64,000 bases of DNA, taken from positions 6,582,744 through 6,646,743 of the forward strand of contig NC_019892.1 of NCBI RefSeq assembly GCF_000242455.2. Direction: 5' to 3'. The notes under the pieces are model-generated. The model had not been told where the DNA came from and did not search any database. It saw only the letters and a list, made by a program, of their open reading frames with translations. Shown here piece after piece: positions 43,079 through 52,990 of the stretch (within the stretch, counting starts at the first letter, position 1; the number at the start of each line of letters is the position of its first letter). Made by a program: the position numbers and the translations under genes. Origin of the DNA: Singulisphaera acidiphila DSM 18658 (GTDB lineage Bacteria; Planctomycetota; Planctomycetia; Isosphaerales; Isosphaeraceae).

Positions 43079-43888
43079 TTACGCGGCCGGGTCGCTCTGA
43101 CTTGGCTCAGGGTGAGCCGGTTCGTTCGTGGGACTCGCCGTCGCTGTTGCCTGGTCTCGGGTCGACTGGCCTGCTTCGATCGCGCGCACGATGACCTCGG
43201 CTGCGATCGGCAGCCCGAGGCTGTTCGAGTCGAGGACCACATCGTAGTTGTGGGGATCGGCCGAATCGACCCGATGCATCGTTCGGTCGAAATGAAGGCG
43301 ACGGCGGTCCAATTCACTGGCTGCCCGCCGTGCGGTGCGGACCGAAACTCCCATGCGTTCGGAGAGCCGGATCGCCCGCGCCTTCAACGGCGCGATAATT
43401 CGGACCGAAAGTGTTTCCTCTCTCGGAAGCAGAAAATTCGCACCGCGTCCGACGATGACCGACTGGCCCCCTCGGCCGATCGCTTCGAGCAGTTTGGCCA
43501 GATGGTCGAGGTAGGCCTCCTGAGGAGCATAGTGCTCTTCACGGAGCGGCAGGATCCAGTCCTGCACGACGCTGGGGGCGAGTTCGTCGAAGACCCGCAC
43601 CTCGTCGGCCGAGAGTTCCATGCGCTGGGCGATGGCTTCGAGGATCTCGTGGTCGTAGACCTTCCAGTTCAGACGCCTGGCGACGATCCGTCCGATCGTA
43701 CCCCCACCGGCCCCTGCCTCTCGGCTGATACAGATATTGCGGAACCGAGGGGCTGAAGTGCGAGAGGCCTGTTCGGCTCGCCGGTCAACCCTCCGGCCAA
43801 AGAGCCAGCGCGCAAGCGAGCCGGGCCAGGCCCGAAATCCGCCTGCATCTTCCGGTTCAGTCTTGGGGAACGCCTCGGACGCGGCCAT
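43079..43888 (-). CDS. cytidylate kinase-like protein
   Basis: The 269-residue protein has a P-loop-like ISREAGAGGGTIGRIVARRL followed by WKVYDHEILEAIA and VIVGRGANFLLP, the pattern of the cytidylate kinase-like family. The C-terminus has the HYNYDVVLDSNSLGL-like final segment. These proteins are predicted nucleotide kinases without a proven substrate. About 50 extra N-terminal residues precede the core. ATG 43888 is set by AGGAGGGAGAGGG upstream. It is a single minus-strand gene. Confidence 0.8.
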   Translation of the reverse strand: MAASEAFPKTEPEDAGGFRAWPGSLARWLFGRRVDRRAEQASRTSAPRFRNICISREAGAGGGTIGRIVARRLNWKVYDHEILEAIAQRMELSADEVRVFDELAPSVVQDWILPLREEHYAPQEAYLDHLAKLLEAIGRGGQSVIVGRGANFLLPREETLSVRIIAPLKARAIRLSERMGVSVRTARRAASELDRRRLHFDRTMHRVDSADPHNYDVVLDSNSLGLPIAAEVIVRAIEAGQSTRDQATATASPTNEPAHPEPSQSDPAA

Positions 43889-44207
43889 CCCTCTCCCTCC
43901 TGCGGTCAATTCTTACAAACCTCAGTCTAGCGCGTTGGTTGGAGAAAGGAAAGTCGGCGCTGGGGGGACTCCGACGATGTAATCCTTACAACGGTCTTGA
44001 TCGGGAAAGCGAGTGGGGAATTTCTCCGATTTTTCCTCAAGTTTCCGCTCCACACCAGTTTGAGGCAACCGGCGATTGCCGTTCAGGCCCCGTGGCACGA
44101 CCTTTGCTTTAAACCTCAGACGTTAACGCCGCTGCCCGCCGGAAACGATATCGACAGACGACGCGCACGGGTGCTCTTCGTTTTCTCGCTCAAGGACGAA
44201 TCCTCCG

Positions 44208-44417
44208 ATGAAAGATCGACGAAACACGCTGCTGTGGATGAAAGACCTGATCGAGCACATGAACCAGTGCCACGAGCAGCTCTTGTGGGCCGCGGACGGC
44301 CCGTCCGAATCGTTCCTGACCGAGTCGATGATGGTGGACCTGGTGGAGTGCAAGCGGCTCTGCGAAGAACTGCGAGGGAAGCGCGATCCGGCTCGCCTAC
44401 TCGCCGTCTCGGTCTGA
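44208..44417 (+). CDS. small hypothetical protein
   Basis: A 69-residue frame starts MKDRRNTLLWMKDLIEHMNQCHEQLLW and looks entirely helical and acidic/basic mixed. It has AAGGACGA about 10 bases upstream. It lies 110 bp before the NagB-like gene on the same strand. I know no family for it; its composition and position support a real gene only moderately. Confidence 0.5.
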   Translation: MKDRRNTLLWMKDLIEHMNQCHEQLLWAADGPSESFLTESMMVDLVECKRLCEELRGKRDPARLLAVSV

Positions 44418-44527
44418 AGGAGGATCTTGCCTCGAAGACGGTGGCCGGTCAATGCGATAGACGCTACGCTACTAAGGGATTGGATTGGACCCGAATCGCT
44501 GACCGAAGTCCCCCGAGGATCTGGGCC

Positions 44528-45322
44528 ATGAGCCTACCCGAGCCAACGCCAGTGACCCAGTTCACCGTTGATTCACTCCGTGTCGTCGTTCATGAAGATC
44601 GAGCGCAAATGGGGCGAGCGGCCGCCCGATTGGTCGAGCGGACGATTGCCGAGCGACTGAGGACCCACGACCGCGCCAACGTCGTCTTCGCCGCGGCGCC
44701 CAGCCAGAACGAGTTCCTCGCCAGCCTGGTAGCCAGTCCCGAGATCAACTGGTCGAAGGTTTTCGGCTTCCACATGGACGAGTATCTGGGTCTTGGCCCG
44801 GACCATCCCGCTTCGTTCCGCCGCTACCTGCAAGAGCACCTGTTCCGGCTCGTCGGCATCCCCGGTGGTCGCCTTCGCTTGATCCCGGGCGAACAGACCG
44901 AGTCTCCCTTGCAGACCTGCCTTGCCTACGAAAAACTGCTACGGGCCGAGCCGACCGACATCGTCTGTGCGGGGATTGGTGAGAACGGTCATCTCGCCTT
45001 CAATGACCCTCCCGTCGCCGACCTGCTCGACCCGGTTCTGATCAAGGTCGTCCGCCTGGATGCAGCCTGTCGCACCCAGCAACTCAACGACGGTTGCTTC
45101 GACCGCATCGAAGACGTCCCAACCCACGCCTACACACTGACCGTCCCCGCCCTGTTGGCCGCGCCCGTTGTCTCGGTAGTCGTGCCCGGCCCACGCAAGG
45201 CTGAGGCCGTGCTGGCGACCCTTCGCGGTCCGATCGGTGAATCCTGCCCCGCCTCGGCTCTGCGACGCCATGCCGGGGCCACGCTCCATCTCGACCGCGA
45301 TTCGGCCCGCTACGTGCTTTGA
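44528..45322 (+). CDS. glucosamine-6-phosphate deaminase/6-phosphogluconolactonase family protein
   Basis: The 264-residue protein has the NagB fold: FAAAPSQNEFLASL, GFHMDEYLGLGPDHPASFRR, the catalytic GIGENGHLAFNDPP, and the C-terminal TLTVPALLAAPVVSVVVPG. The DE in HMDEY and His in GENGHLAF fit glucosamine-6-phosphate deaminase. Overall match is better to NagB-like than to lactonase proteins, but the substrate is not certain. GAGGATC lies 9 bases before ATG 44528. Frame extension upstream overlaps the small protein and is not used. Confidence 0.85.
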   Translation: MSLPEPTPVTQFTVDSLRVVVHEDRAQMGRAAARLVERTIAERLRTHDRANVVFAAAPSQNEFLASLVASPEINWSKVFGFHMDEYLGLGPDHPASFRRYLQEHLFRLVGIPGGRLRLIPGEQTESPLQTCLAYEKLLRAEPTDIVCAGIGENGHLAFNDPPVADLLDPVLIKVVRLDAACRTQQLNDGCFDRIEDVPTHAYTLTVPALLAAPVVSVVVPGPRKAEAVLATLRGPIGESCPASALRRHAGATLHLDRDSARYVL

Positions 45323-45428
45323 CCAAGACGTGTGCGATTCGCTTCCCAGGCGAGCAGGGAGCTTGAGTTCCCCGCTCGCCTTTTGAATTGTCGTTGCGGA
45401 CGCCTTGGCATCATGCCTCGGAATCCAA

Positions 45429-46871
45429 TCATTCCGGGAGGGGTTTTCCCTTCGTCTCCGGCGCGAACGGCAATGCGACGAGACCGATTACGAAGACCAG
45501 GCACATCGTCACACCGGCATAGCGGAACGGCAGGGCGGCGTCGACGGCCTTGTATTTGCCGTAGACCTCACTCGTCAGCAGTCCCAGGGCCGAAGGGCCG
45601 GCCGCTGCAACTAATCGACCCACGTTGTAGCAAAACGATGTGCCCGTACTTCGCAGGCGAGTTGGGAAGAGTTCCGGAAAGTAGATGGCGTAGCCGCCGA
45701 AGAGCGTCAACTGGCAGAATCCCATGATCGGGACCATCCAGAGGACGTCCGTGAAGCTGTCGAGAAACCAGAACGTCAGGGCCGTAGCGGTCATGGACAG
45801 CAGGAAGGAAATCGCGAAGGCGGGCTTCCGGCCGATGATTTGAGTCACTCGGCTAAACGCATAAATACCGAAGAAAGCACCGAAATTGAACAAGAGGGAG
45901 GTGTACCCGCTCCACGTAGTCAATTCTCCGCTGATGTACTTGCTCGCCGCAACTCCGGTCAATCCCTTCTCAGCGGCCAAGGCTGTGAAGTGAGCGAGGA
46001 AGACGGTACGGATCAGGTCGAAGCTGAAGAAGCCAATGCCCCAGAGACCGACCACGCCCGAGAAAGCGAGTAACATGCCGACGATCGTGTTCCGCCGCCA
46101 GCGCGGGTCGACAAAGAGCTCGGCGATGGAACCGAGTTTGGGGCCGGTGCGTTGCACCCCCGCCTTTTCCTCAGCGAGTCGCTGGGCAACGGCGGCTTTC
46201 CACCGATCCGGTTCCTTGAGTCGTTTGAAGATAAAGAGCGAGAGCAGGGCGGGAAGAACGCCGACGACGAACATCGCTCTCCACGAACTACCAATTGTGC
46301 CCGCCTTTTCAAGCTCGCCCATCAGAATGCTGAGCAGAGCGGCCATCATGTTTCCCACGGCTGACAGGGCTTGTAACCAGCCGAGTGCAAACGGCCTTGC
46401 CCGATCGGGCATCACTTCCGCCACCAGGGAAACGCCGACGGCGAACTCGCCTCCGACGCCCAACCCCGTCAGGAAGCGGTAGAACGCAAAATCGTAGAAG
46501 CCCGTGGCGAGGGCGCTCAGGCCAGTGAACGCCGAGTAGAGCAAGATGGTCAGGAGCATTGTCTTCGCGCGACCGATCCGATCGCCCAGAATTCCGAAGA
46601 CCAATCCACCGATCGCCCAGCCGATGATAAAAATCGATGTGGCATAGCCCGCGTATTTATCGATGCTCAGATCACCCGGCTCGGCGTGAATCAACTCGGT
46701 GATGGCCGGTTTTCTTGCAAGGTTGAAGAGCTGCTGGTCCATCGTATCGAAGAGCCAGCCTAGAGCCGCGACGATGAAGACGAACCAGTGATAGCGGTTG
46801 AGCAGCTTGTACCAAGGGCGAGAATCCCCGTCGGCTGGAGCCGAGGGGATGGGCGAATCATCGAAATGCAT
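45429..46871 (-). CDS. major facilitator superfamily transporter
   Basis: The 480-residue inner membrane protein has about twelve hydrophobic segments and the MFS signature GILGDRIGRAKTMLLTILLYS between segments 2 and 3 with RFLTGLGVGGEFAVGVSLVAEVMP at segments 4-5. It most resembles the metabolite:proton symporter branch (sugar or organic acid). The substrate is unknown; its NagB-like neighbour is convergent, so a link to amino sugars is only a guess. ATG 46871 has GGAGACC upstream and begins the conserved cytoplasmic tail. Confidence 0.85.
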   Translation of the reverse strand: MHFDDSPIPSAPADGDSRPWYKLLNRYHWFVFIVAALGWLFDTMDQQLFNLARKPAITELIHAEPGDLSIDKYAGYATSIFIIGWAIGGLVFGILGDRIGRAKTMLLTILLYSAFTGLSALATGFYDFAFYRFLTGLGVGGEFAVGVSLVAEVMPDRARPFALGWLQALSAVGNMMAALLSILMGELEKAGTIGSSWRAMFVVGVLPALLSLFIFKRLKEPDRWKAAVAQRLAEEKAGVQRTGPKLGSIAELFVDPRWRRNTIVGMLLAFSGVVGLWGIGFFSFDLIRTVFLAHFTALAAEKGLTGVAASKYISGELTTWSGYTSLLFNFGAFFGIYAFSRVTQIIGRKPAFAISFLLSMTATALTFWFLDSFTDVLWMVPIMGFCQLTLFGGYAIYFPELFPTRLRSTGTSFCYNVGRLVAAAGPSALGLLTSEVYGKYKAVDAALPFRYAGVTMCLVFVIGLVALPFAPETKGKPLPE

Positions 46872-47045
46872 GTAAGAAGGTCTCCGGAGCGACGACAGAC
46901 AGGCGATCAAGCGATCCGTCTGTGCTCACTCCCAATCAATAGCGGGATTCTGGGCTTCCGAGGAACGATCCGCTTGAAGATAACATGATGGTCGCCTTGT
47001 CGCTGCTATCGCGATTCTGAGTTTTTCACCACCGGAAAGTGCGCG

Positions 47046-48518
47046 ATGCGAAAAGCCGTTCTCGCGGTGCTCAGCGTGCAGGCTGCTCTCACCTTGGGTT
47101 TCATCCTGACGCTTCGGTCGGGACTCTTTCCGCTCGGGATTCCCGGGGAATGGGAGTGGCTCCGCCTTCCACGAGGCGTGACTCCTATCGCCCTGCAATG
47201 GGCCATTGGAGTTTCAGCGGTTCTTGGCTATGCAATGTTTAGCGGCTGGGGGATGACGTTTCTTGGGATGACGCCCAGCCGGTTGAAACAAGGGACGGCC
47301 GTCGTGGGCCTGGTCGTCGCTTCGCTTGTGGCGCAGATGCTCGTCGCCATCGCGGCACCCGAGGGCTATGGCATGGCCAAGTGGATCTTGGCGCTGCACA
47401 ACCCCGGGTCGAACGGGTACTACACCGTTGCGAAGAATCAGATGAGCGATCCCTGGCGTTTCCTTGAGGACTACCCGAACTGGATCAGGAAACAGGATGC
47501 GCTGCACGTCGGGACTCACCCGCCCGGCCTCTTTCTCGTTCAACGCGGATTACTGAATGCGATGGAAGCAAGCCCGGAGACGGCACGATTCGTGGTCGAT
47601 CATCTTCCTCAATCGGTCTCGATGGCTTTCACCGTCGTGGAGCAATACGCTCACCTGCCGCGCGCCGATCGCGCGACACTTGCATTGACCGGTGCCTTGA
47701 CGATGCTGCTCTGCTCGTCGACGGTGCTCCCTCTCTACCTCCTGGCCCGCTCGGTTCTCCCTGCGAATGCGGCCTGGGCCGCCGCGACTCTCTGGCCACT
47801 CGTTCCCTCGGCGATCCTGTTTCAACCCACGGCTGACACGGCCTTCCCGTTTCTTTCGACGTCGGCACTCGCGCTTGCCGCATACGCCACGCGCGGGACG
47901 CCACGCTCGGGCCTGATTGCGGCGGCCGGCTCGGGCGCAGTCCTGGCGCTCGGGATGGGTTTTACCTTGGCCTTCCTTCCCATCGGGCTGATCGTCGCGA
48001 TCTTGATCGCGACAGCTCCAGGACGCTCACTTAGACAGAAAGGGGAGGCCATCGCGGTGGTCGGACTGGGCTTTCTCGTCCCGACCTTGCTGGGCTGGGG
48101 GTTCACCCGCTCGAACCCCTTTTTGACCTGGTGGTGGAATCAACGCAATCATGCCCGATTCTATGTTGAATATCCTCGGTCGTATCTCGCCTGGGTTGTC
48201 GCCAATCCGGTTGAGCTCGCGGTCGCGATCGGTCTGCCGGGGGCCGTGTGGGGGCTGGTGGGAATCGCTCGGGTGCGTGAGGCACCACGGGTCTCCCTGG
48301 CGACCCTCAGCCTGCTCGTCGTTCTGACCCTCAGTGGACGGAGCCTGAGCGAGGTCGCCCGGCTCTGGCTGCCGATGATGCCCGCCCTGTTGGTCGCCGC
48401 TGGTGCCGGCCTGGCCCGGCTGGGAGGGGGAGGGGCGTCGCTGGGGATCTCCGTGGGGCTGATTGGGGTTCAGACCTTGTTCCTTCAGGCAACGATCCAG
48501 GTTGTCTACCCGACGTAG
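47046..48518 (+). CDS. polytopic membrane protein of unknown function (GT-C-like)
   Basis: The 490-residue protein has about 10 to 12 membrane segments, an early luminal loop with HVGTHPPGLFLVQRGLL, and WWWNQRNHARFYVEYPRSY near 365-385. The ordering of hydrophobic segments around a large soluble loop recalls GT-C glycosyltransferases, but I see no clear acidic DxD or DE motif in the first loop. It is divergent from the MFS gene. Function unknown. Confidence 0.65.
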   Translation: MRKAVLAVLSVQAALTLGFILTLRSGLFPLGIPGEWEWLRLPRGVTPIALQWAIGVSAVLGYAMFSGWGMTFLGMTPSRLKQGTAVVGLVVASLVAQMLVAIAAPEGYGMAKWILALHNPGSNGYYTVAKNQMSDPWRFLEDYPNWIRKQDALHVGTHPPGLFLVQRGLLNAMEASPETARFVVDHLPQSVSMAFTVVEQYAHLPRADRATLALTGALTMLLCSSTVLPLYLLARSVLPANAAWAAATLWPLVPSAILFQPTADTAFPFLSTSALALAAYATRGTPRSGLIAAAGSGAVLALGMGFTLAFLPIGLIVAILIATAPGRSLRQKGEAIAVVGLGFLVPTLLGWGFTRSNPFLTWWWNQRNHARFYVEYPRSYLAWVVANPVELAVAIGLPGAVWGLVGIARVREAPRVSLATLSLLVVLTLSGRSLSEVARLWLPMMPALLVAAGAGLARLGGGGASLGISVGLIGVQTLFLQATIQVVYPT

Positions 48519-48650
48519 CGAATCTTGGCCGGCCCGACTGGTCCCCCCCTGAGATCGCGGGCGACCCGCTCGCTCTTCAATCCAATACGAAATCCACTTG
48601 TGGATATGGGGTGCACGCAGCCCAAGGGGATCGAACCAATCACGCCAGTG

Positions 48651-49865
48651 TCAGAGGAAGATGCTGGTGACTCGGACACCCAGCTCCGTGTCGATCAGGA
48701 CGAGTTCGCCTCGCGCGACGAGTCGACCGCCGGAGGTCAGCTCGACCGGCTCGCGCGAGTGTCGGCCAAGTTCGACCACCTCACCTGGTTTCAGGTCGGC
48801 GAGGCGACTCAAGGTCAGGTTGACCCGGCCAAGCTCGACCGTCAGGGTGACGGGGATATCGGTTGGGGACAAGGCCCCTGCGCCCTGGCTGGGGCCTGCG
48901 TTCGGGTCGGTTGAAGGAAGATTCATGGCGAGGCCCTCCCGAAGGACTGAATCTCGCTGGACCCCACTCTTGAGGCTCAGGAGGAGGCCGCCGGAGCCGG
49001 CGACCGGTTCGGTGGAAAACCAGAGGCGATGGGGGGTGCCGGTGACTCGTGTCGTGAGTTCGACCGGACCGGACGGGCTTTGCGGTGTGCCCTGAAGTCG
49101 AGAACCGCCCAACGGGAGTACGCCACCGACCCGCAGGGTGCCGACGCCCCGAGGCAGGTCAATGGTCCCCGCCTCGGCTCGCCAGTGGCTTGAGAGCTCA
49201 CGAAAGCGCGGGAACTCCGCTGGCCCCGGATCGTGATCCGGCGAGGGTTCTGTGTCAAGCCAGAGCGTGACCAGTGACTCGGGCAGCCAGAGCCGTACCG
49301 ATCCATCCACGTCCCCGACACGGATCCCCCAACGAACGGTGACGATCGACCCGAGCTGTCGGACATCGAACGGGTCGGGACCCGTGCGATCGATGAGCAG
49401 ATCCCAGGGGCCGAGTGGCCCCGACTGGTCTGCGGAAGTCGCGAGCCCCCGCGCGATCAGGAACGTGAGCACTCCCCACTCCACGGGCGTGAGCTGCAAT
49501 CGACCTTCGGTCGGGGGCCGGTCGTCGCCAAGGAGGCGATTGACCAAGGCGTGAGCGACCTGGGTCTCGATGCCGATCGCCAGGCGCGTCGAGAGCCTCG
49601 GCCAGGAGAACTGGGCCACGAGCCCCGGCCGGCCGAGTCCCGACGGCCTCCAGAGCACCTCGGCTCGACTGCTCGAGCTGACCGGCCCGAAAATCTCCTT
49701 GAGCCCGAGCGACGTCGTGGGCAGACGTCCCTCGGGCATGATCCGAGCGAGCCGTTGTTCCCACTGGACCTGTCGGCGCGAGAGCTGGGGGAGGGGCCCG
49801 AGCGGCCCGGCCTCGCTCATCGGCTGGTCAACTTCCCCTTCGTCATGATCCGAGGCTGAGGCCAT
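48651..49865 (-). CDS. SpoA-domain protein (FliM/FliN/SctQ-like)
   Basis: The 404-residue protein ends in a SpoA (surface presentation of antigens) domain at about 335-404: IPVTLTVELGRVNLTLSRL, LKPGEVVELGR, GRLVARGELVLIDTELGVRV. This is the C-ring domain of flagellar FliM/FliN and type III SctQ. The N-terminal 330 residues are large and only loosely like SctQ, with beta-rich and Pro-rich parts. No other flagellar or type III gene is in the window. The start overlaps the stop of the upstream gene (TGATG), so the two are translated together. Confidence 0.8.
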   Translation of the reverse strand: MASASDHDEGEVDQPMSEAGPLGPLPQLSRRQVQWEQRLARIMPEGRLPTTSLGLKEIFGPVSSSSRAEVLWRPSGLGRPGLVAQFSWPRLSTRLAIGIETQVAHALVNRLLGDDRPPTEGRLQLTPVEWGVLTFLIARGLATSADQSGPLGPWDLLIDRTGPDPFDVRQLGSIVTVRWGIRVGDVDGSVRLWLPESLVTLWLDTEPSPDHDPGPAEFPRFRELSSHWRAEAGTIDLPRGVGTLRVGGVLPLGGSRLQGTPQSPSGPVELTTRVTGTPHRLWFSTEPVAGSGGLLLSLKSGVQRDSVLREGLAMNLPSTDPNAGPSQGAGALSPTDIPVTLTVELGRVNLTLSRLADLKPGEVVELGRHSREPVELTSGGRLVARGELVLIDTELGVRVTSIFL

Positions 49866-50791
49866 CAAGGCATGGCTCCTCTCGTATCCGCGATCCGCCC
49901 TTCGTCGCGCAGGCGGTCCCAGACAAACCGCAGGAGCTCGGATTCCCAACCAACAATTGCGGGATCGCTCGATTTCGCTCGGGTCATCTGGGTGCGCATG
50001 AGCTTGGCGACGGAGTAGGGTAGATGCTGGAGAGCCCAACGCATCCGATACGGCTCGCTTACTTCGAGCAGCCTCGCAAACGTGATCAGTCCGATCGACC
50101 CCAGCTTATCCTGTTCCACCTGGCCGAATCGGGCCACGTCAAGTTCGGCCTGCGTCTTGAGCCGGGGATCGAGGCCGGCAAAGGCGGACTGGACCGCAAG
50201 ATGGAGCCTTCGCGCATGGGACTGAGGGTTGGATGCGGACACGTCGGACCCGGACAGCGTCCATTTGGCCAGCCCCACGGCCGCGATCAGCCGGGTGATT
50301 TCCGCCAGGTCGAGTTGAGTGAGAGCCACGATGACCAGGGGATCGTCGCGGTCGGGCCAGTCTCCCACGAGGCGCTCGGACCAGAGGGCCATTGCCGCGC
50401 TCAAAGCCTCGGGCTGAGATGCCCCAAGACCTTGTACGTCTTCGTCCGAAAGGCCGAGGCCGGTTTTGAGGGGTTCTCGGATGGACCGGGGAGCGTGGGC
50501 GACGACAGCACGCTGGACGGCGGGAGACTCATTCTTCAAGGCACGGAGCCACCAACTGGGATGAATTCGGCTCCAGTCGGGATGTCGTTGTGCTTGCTGC
50601 TCACGGCGGACCTGTTCTTGTGCCTCTTCGGGGCTGAGCGCTATGACCTCATTCCAGCCGTTTTGGAGGATCTGTCGCCAGCCGGGTTCGAAGCAATTCC
50701 AGAACCGGGTGTCGACCGATTCCGACCACCCGCGCAGGGCCGCGAGCAAAGCTCGGTCGGCGATGGCGAGTGGAGCCGCGGATGACGTCAA
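49865..50791 (-). CDS. unknown helical protein coupled to the SpoA-domain gene
   Basis: This 308-residue protein is mostly helical with no recognised domain. Stretches such as HPSWWLRALKNESPAVQRAVV and LPYSVAKLMRTQM could be protein-binding helices. The start is TTG 50791 with GGGGGAGG six bases ahead, one of the strongest ribosome binding sites in the region. Its stop overlaps the next start as TGATG. By position it might be an adaptor like SctK or FliG for the SpoA protein, but sequence resemblance is not evident. Confidence 0.7.
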   Translation of the reverse strand: MTSSAAPLAIADRALLAALRGWSESVDTRFWNCFEPGWRQILQNGWNEVIALSPEEAQEQVRREQQAQRHPDWSRIHPSWWLRALKNESPAVQRAVVAHAPRSIREPLKTGLGLSDEDVQGLGASQPEALSAAMALWSERLVGDWPDRDDPLVIVALTQLDLAEITRLIAAVGLAKWTLSGSDVSASNPQSHARRLHLAVQSAFAGLDPRLKTQAELDVARFGQVEQDKLGSIGLITFARLLEVSEPYRMRWALQHLPYSVAKLMRTQMTRAKSSDPAIVGWESELLRFVWDRLRDEGRIADTRGAMP

Positions 50792-50840
50792 ACCAGACCT
50801 CCCCCTTGGATCGAGCGGAACAAACCGGCGGAGTTCAATC

Positions 50841-51629
50841 TCAGTCCGTCGCGGAATTCTCGAGGTTTCCGAACTGCTTGATAAAGGTGAGGGCCTCGCC
50901 CGAGTCGTGAGTACTGATTTCGTCGAAGTTGGCGGCCGGCACGGCCTTTGGCCAGCGCAGTTCGGCGGGACTCGGATCCTGCCTGAGCCAGCCCGAGGAG
51001 TCGCGAAGTGTGACGGTCAAGGTGTTGGATCCGATGAGGTAGGCCAGCGTACCCACCATCTCGGTCCGATGCGCCAGGCCCCAGTGATCAGCGTCAGCGG
51101 CGATTTCGGCAAGGGCTGCGCCGATCCGCGTGATCGAGTCCGCGTCCAGGGTGGAGCGAGCCACGAGCAGGCTGCGCATCAGGGCAAGCCGGCGTAAGCT
51201 TTCGCCGTCGCCGCGGGCCTCGAGGGGAATCTCCCCTTCGGATTCGTTGTTTTCGATGTCGCGTCGCCAGGCGTCGGCATCGGCCATCGCCTGAAAGATC
51301 TGGTCGGGGGTGTAGGGCTTCGGGATGTAGTCGTTGGCGCCGACGCGAAAGCTCTGGAGCCGGTTCTCCGAGGCGACCCGTGCGGTGACCATGACCACGG
51401 GGATCAGGCTGGTCGTTCTACGCGCCTTGATCGACTTGCAGACCTCGTAGCCGTTGATGTCCGGAAGCATCAGGTCCAGGAAGACAATATCGGGAGGCTG
51501 GTTACGGACTTTCTCCAGTGCCTCGCCCCCGGTGTAGGCCGAGTCGGTTCGGTAACCGCGAAGCTGGACGAGCATGGCGAGGAGTTTATTGGCCTCGGGC
51601 TCGTCCTCGACAATCAGGGCGGTTGGCAT
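50841..51629 (-). CDS. response regulator with unknown C-terminal domain
   Basis: The 262-residue protein begins with a receiver domain (TALIVEDEPEANKLL, phospho-Asp in IVFLDLMLPDINGYEV, switch Thr in VMVTARV, Lys in YIPKPYTPDQI). About 130 residues follow, largely helical then beta, not resembling DNA-binding or enzyme outputs. ATG 51629 begins the receiver; ATG 51689, with GAGGGGAA ahead, would add 20 residues and is a real alternative. It ends 49 bp before the unknown gene. Confidence 0.85.
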   Translation of the reverse strand: MPTALIVEDEPEANKLLAMLVQLRGYRTDSAYTGGEALEKVRNQPPDIVFLDLMLPDINGYEVCKSIKARRTTSLIPVVMVTARVASENRLQSFRVGANDYIPKPYTPDQIFQAMADADAWRRDIENNESEGEIPLEARGDGESLRRLALMRSLLVARSTLDADSITRIGAALAEIAADADHWGLAHRTEMVGTLAYLIGSNTLTVTLRDSSGWLRQDPSPAELRWPKAVPAANFDEISTHDSGEALTFIKQFGNLENSATD

Positions 51630-51713
51630 CGAAAAATGACTCTCGCGAACTTGATGTTCGGCCCGCGGCTCGCGCCACTCGTCAGCCATTTCCCCTCGAG
51701 CAAAGGCCACCGT

Positions 51714-52931
51714 TCAACCGCCAGCCGTAGCAACCCTGTCCTCCGACTCGGATTCGACCGGCTGGCACCTCGGTAATCGGATCGTGACTCGTGTCCCCTC
51801 GTCGACGACGCTCTCAGCAGAGACTCTTCCTCCATGCAGTTCAACGAATTGCTTGACGATGCTCAACCCCAGCCCGAGCCCACGCTTGTTGAATCCAAAG
51901 TCGCCCGAGGAGTGGCGGCTCGAATCGAACTGGGTAAAGAATGGCTGGAACAAGTAGGCCAAGGCGCGTGGTTGGAGGCCAATTCCCTGGTCGGCTACCA
52001 CAATTTCAGCCTGATCGGGCGTGATAAGGCGAGCGGTCAACGAGATCTTTCCGCCATCAGGAGTGAATTTGATCGCATTGGTGAGGAGATTGACAATGGA
52101 AGCGCTTAATTTGTCGTGGTCGATCTCGAATGTCCCGAGGTTGTCGGCCAGGTCCACATTCAGGAGGAGATTCCGGACGCGAAGGAACGGCGTAACGTGC
52201 TCGATCCCTTCGCGCAAGAGGGCCGCCAGGTCGGTCGGTTCGCGTTGAAGGGTTCGGCGAAAGTCGTCGGCACGCATCATGGTCAGTGTATTGGTGACCA
52301 GCTTGGCCAGTTGTCGAGCACTGGCGGAAATGCGCTCGATCAGCGTGCGTTCTTGCTCGCTTCGGTTCGGATTCGTGAGCCGAAGCAATTCACTCAGGCC
52401 CAGGACCAAGGTGATCGGCGTATTGAATTCGTGACTGGCCACCTCGATGAACGCGCTTTTGAGTTGCCCTGCTTCCGCGAGTTCCTCGTTGGCTCGGGTC
52501 AGCCGTTGGTTGGCGGTCTGGAGTTCGGCGATCAGCCGTTTTCGATCGGCGATCAGCTCGTAATGATCGATTGCCTGGCGGAGAATTCCCTCGAGCTCGG
52601 TGGCATCCCACGGCTTGAGGATGTAGCGGAAAATATTCCCTTCGTTGACGGCGTTGATGACTGCCTGGATATCGGCGTAGCCCGTGAAGAGCATCCGGAT
52701 CGCATCGGGCTGGATCCGCCGCGCGTGGCTCAAGAGCACGTCACCCGACATCCCGGGCATCCGTTGATCGGAGAGGATCAGGTGGACTTCATTCTGTTCG
52801 AGGATCGAAATCGCCTGAGATCCGCTGCTCGCGATCAGAACGCGATACGAACGATGGAACAGATGGCGCAGACTTTCCAACACGTCAACTTCGTCATCCA
52901 CCACAAGTAGGGTGTGTCGCCTCTGATCCAT
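51714..52931 (-). CDS. receiver-histidine kinase hybrid
   Basis: This 405-residue soluble protein has an N-terminal receiver domain (LLVVDDEVDVLESL, LILSDQRMPGMSG, LKPWDATELEG), a coiled coil (about 125-155), HisKA (SHEFNTPITLVLG) and HATPase (LLTNAIKFTPDGG, GIGLQ, GLGLGLSIVKQF). Receiver-first kinases usually act mid-relay, so it may take phosphate from the PAS kinase or stand-alone regulator upstream. It lies 60 bp after one response regulator and before another. Confidence 0.9.
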   Translation of the reverse strand: MDQRRHTLLVVDDEVDVLESLRHLFHRSYRVLIASSGSQAISILEQNEVHLILSDQRMPGMSGDVLLSHARRIQPDAIRMLFTGYADIQAVINAVNEGNIFRYILKPWDATELEGILRQAIDHYELIADRKRLIAELQTANQRLTRANEELAEAGQLKSAFIEVASHEFNTPITLVLGLSELLRLTNPNRSEQERTLIERISASARQLAKLVTNTLTMMRADDFRRTLQREPTDLAALLREGIEHVTPFLRVRNLLLNVDLADNLGTFEIDHDKLSASIVNLLTNAIKFTPDGGKISLTARLITPDQAEIVVADQGIGLQPRALAYLFQPFFTQFDSSRHSSGDFGFNKRGLGLGLSIVKQFVELHGGRVSAESVVDEGTRVTIRLPRCQPVESESEDRVATAGG

Positions 52932-52990
52932 CCACGTCTCTCCGACTCGGAACTACGCTCCATGAGTTGACGGTGGTTATCGCATAGGTC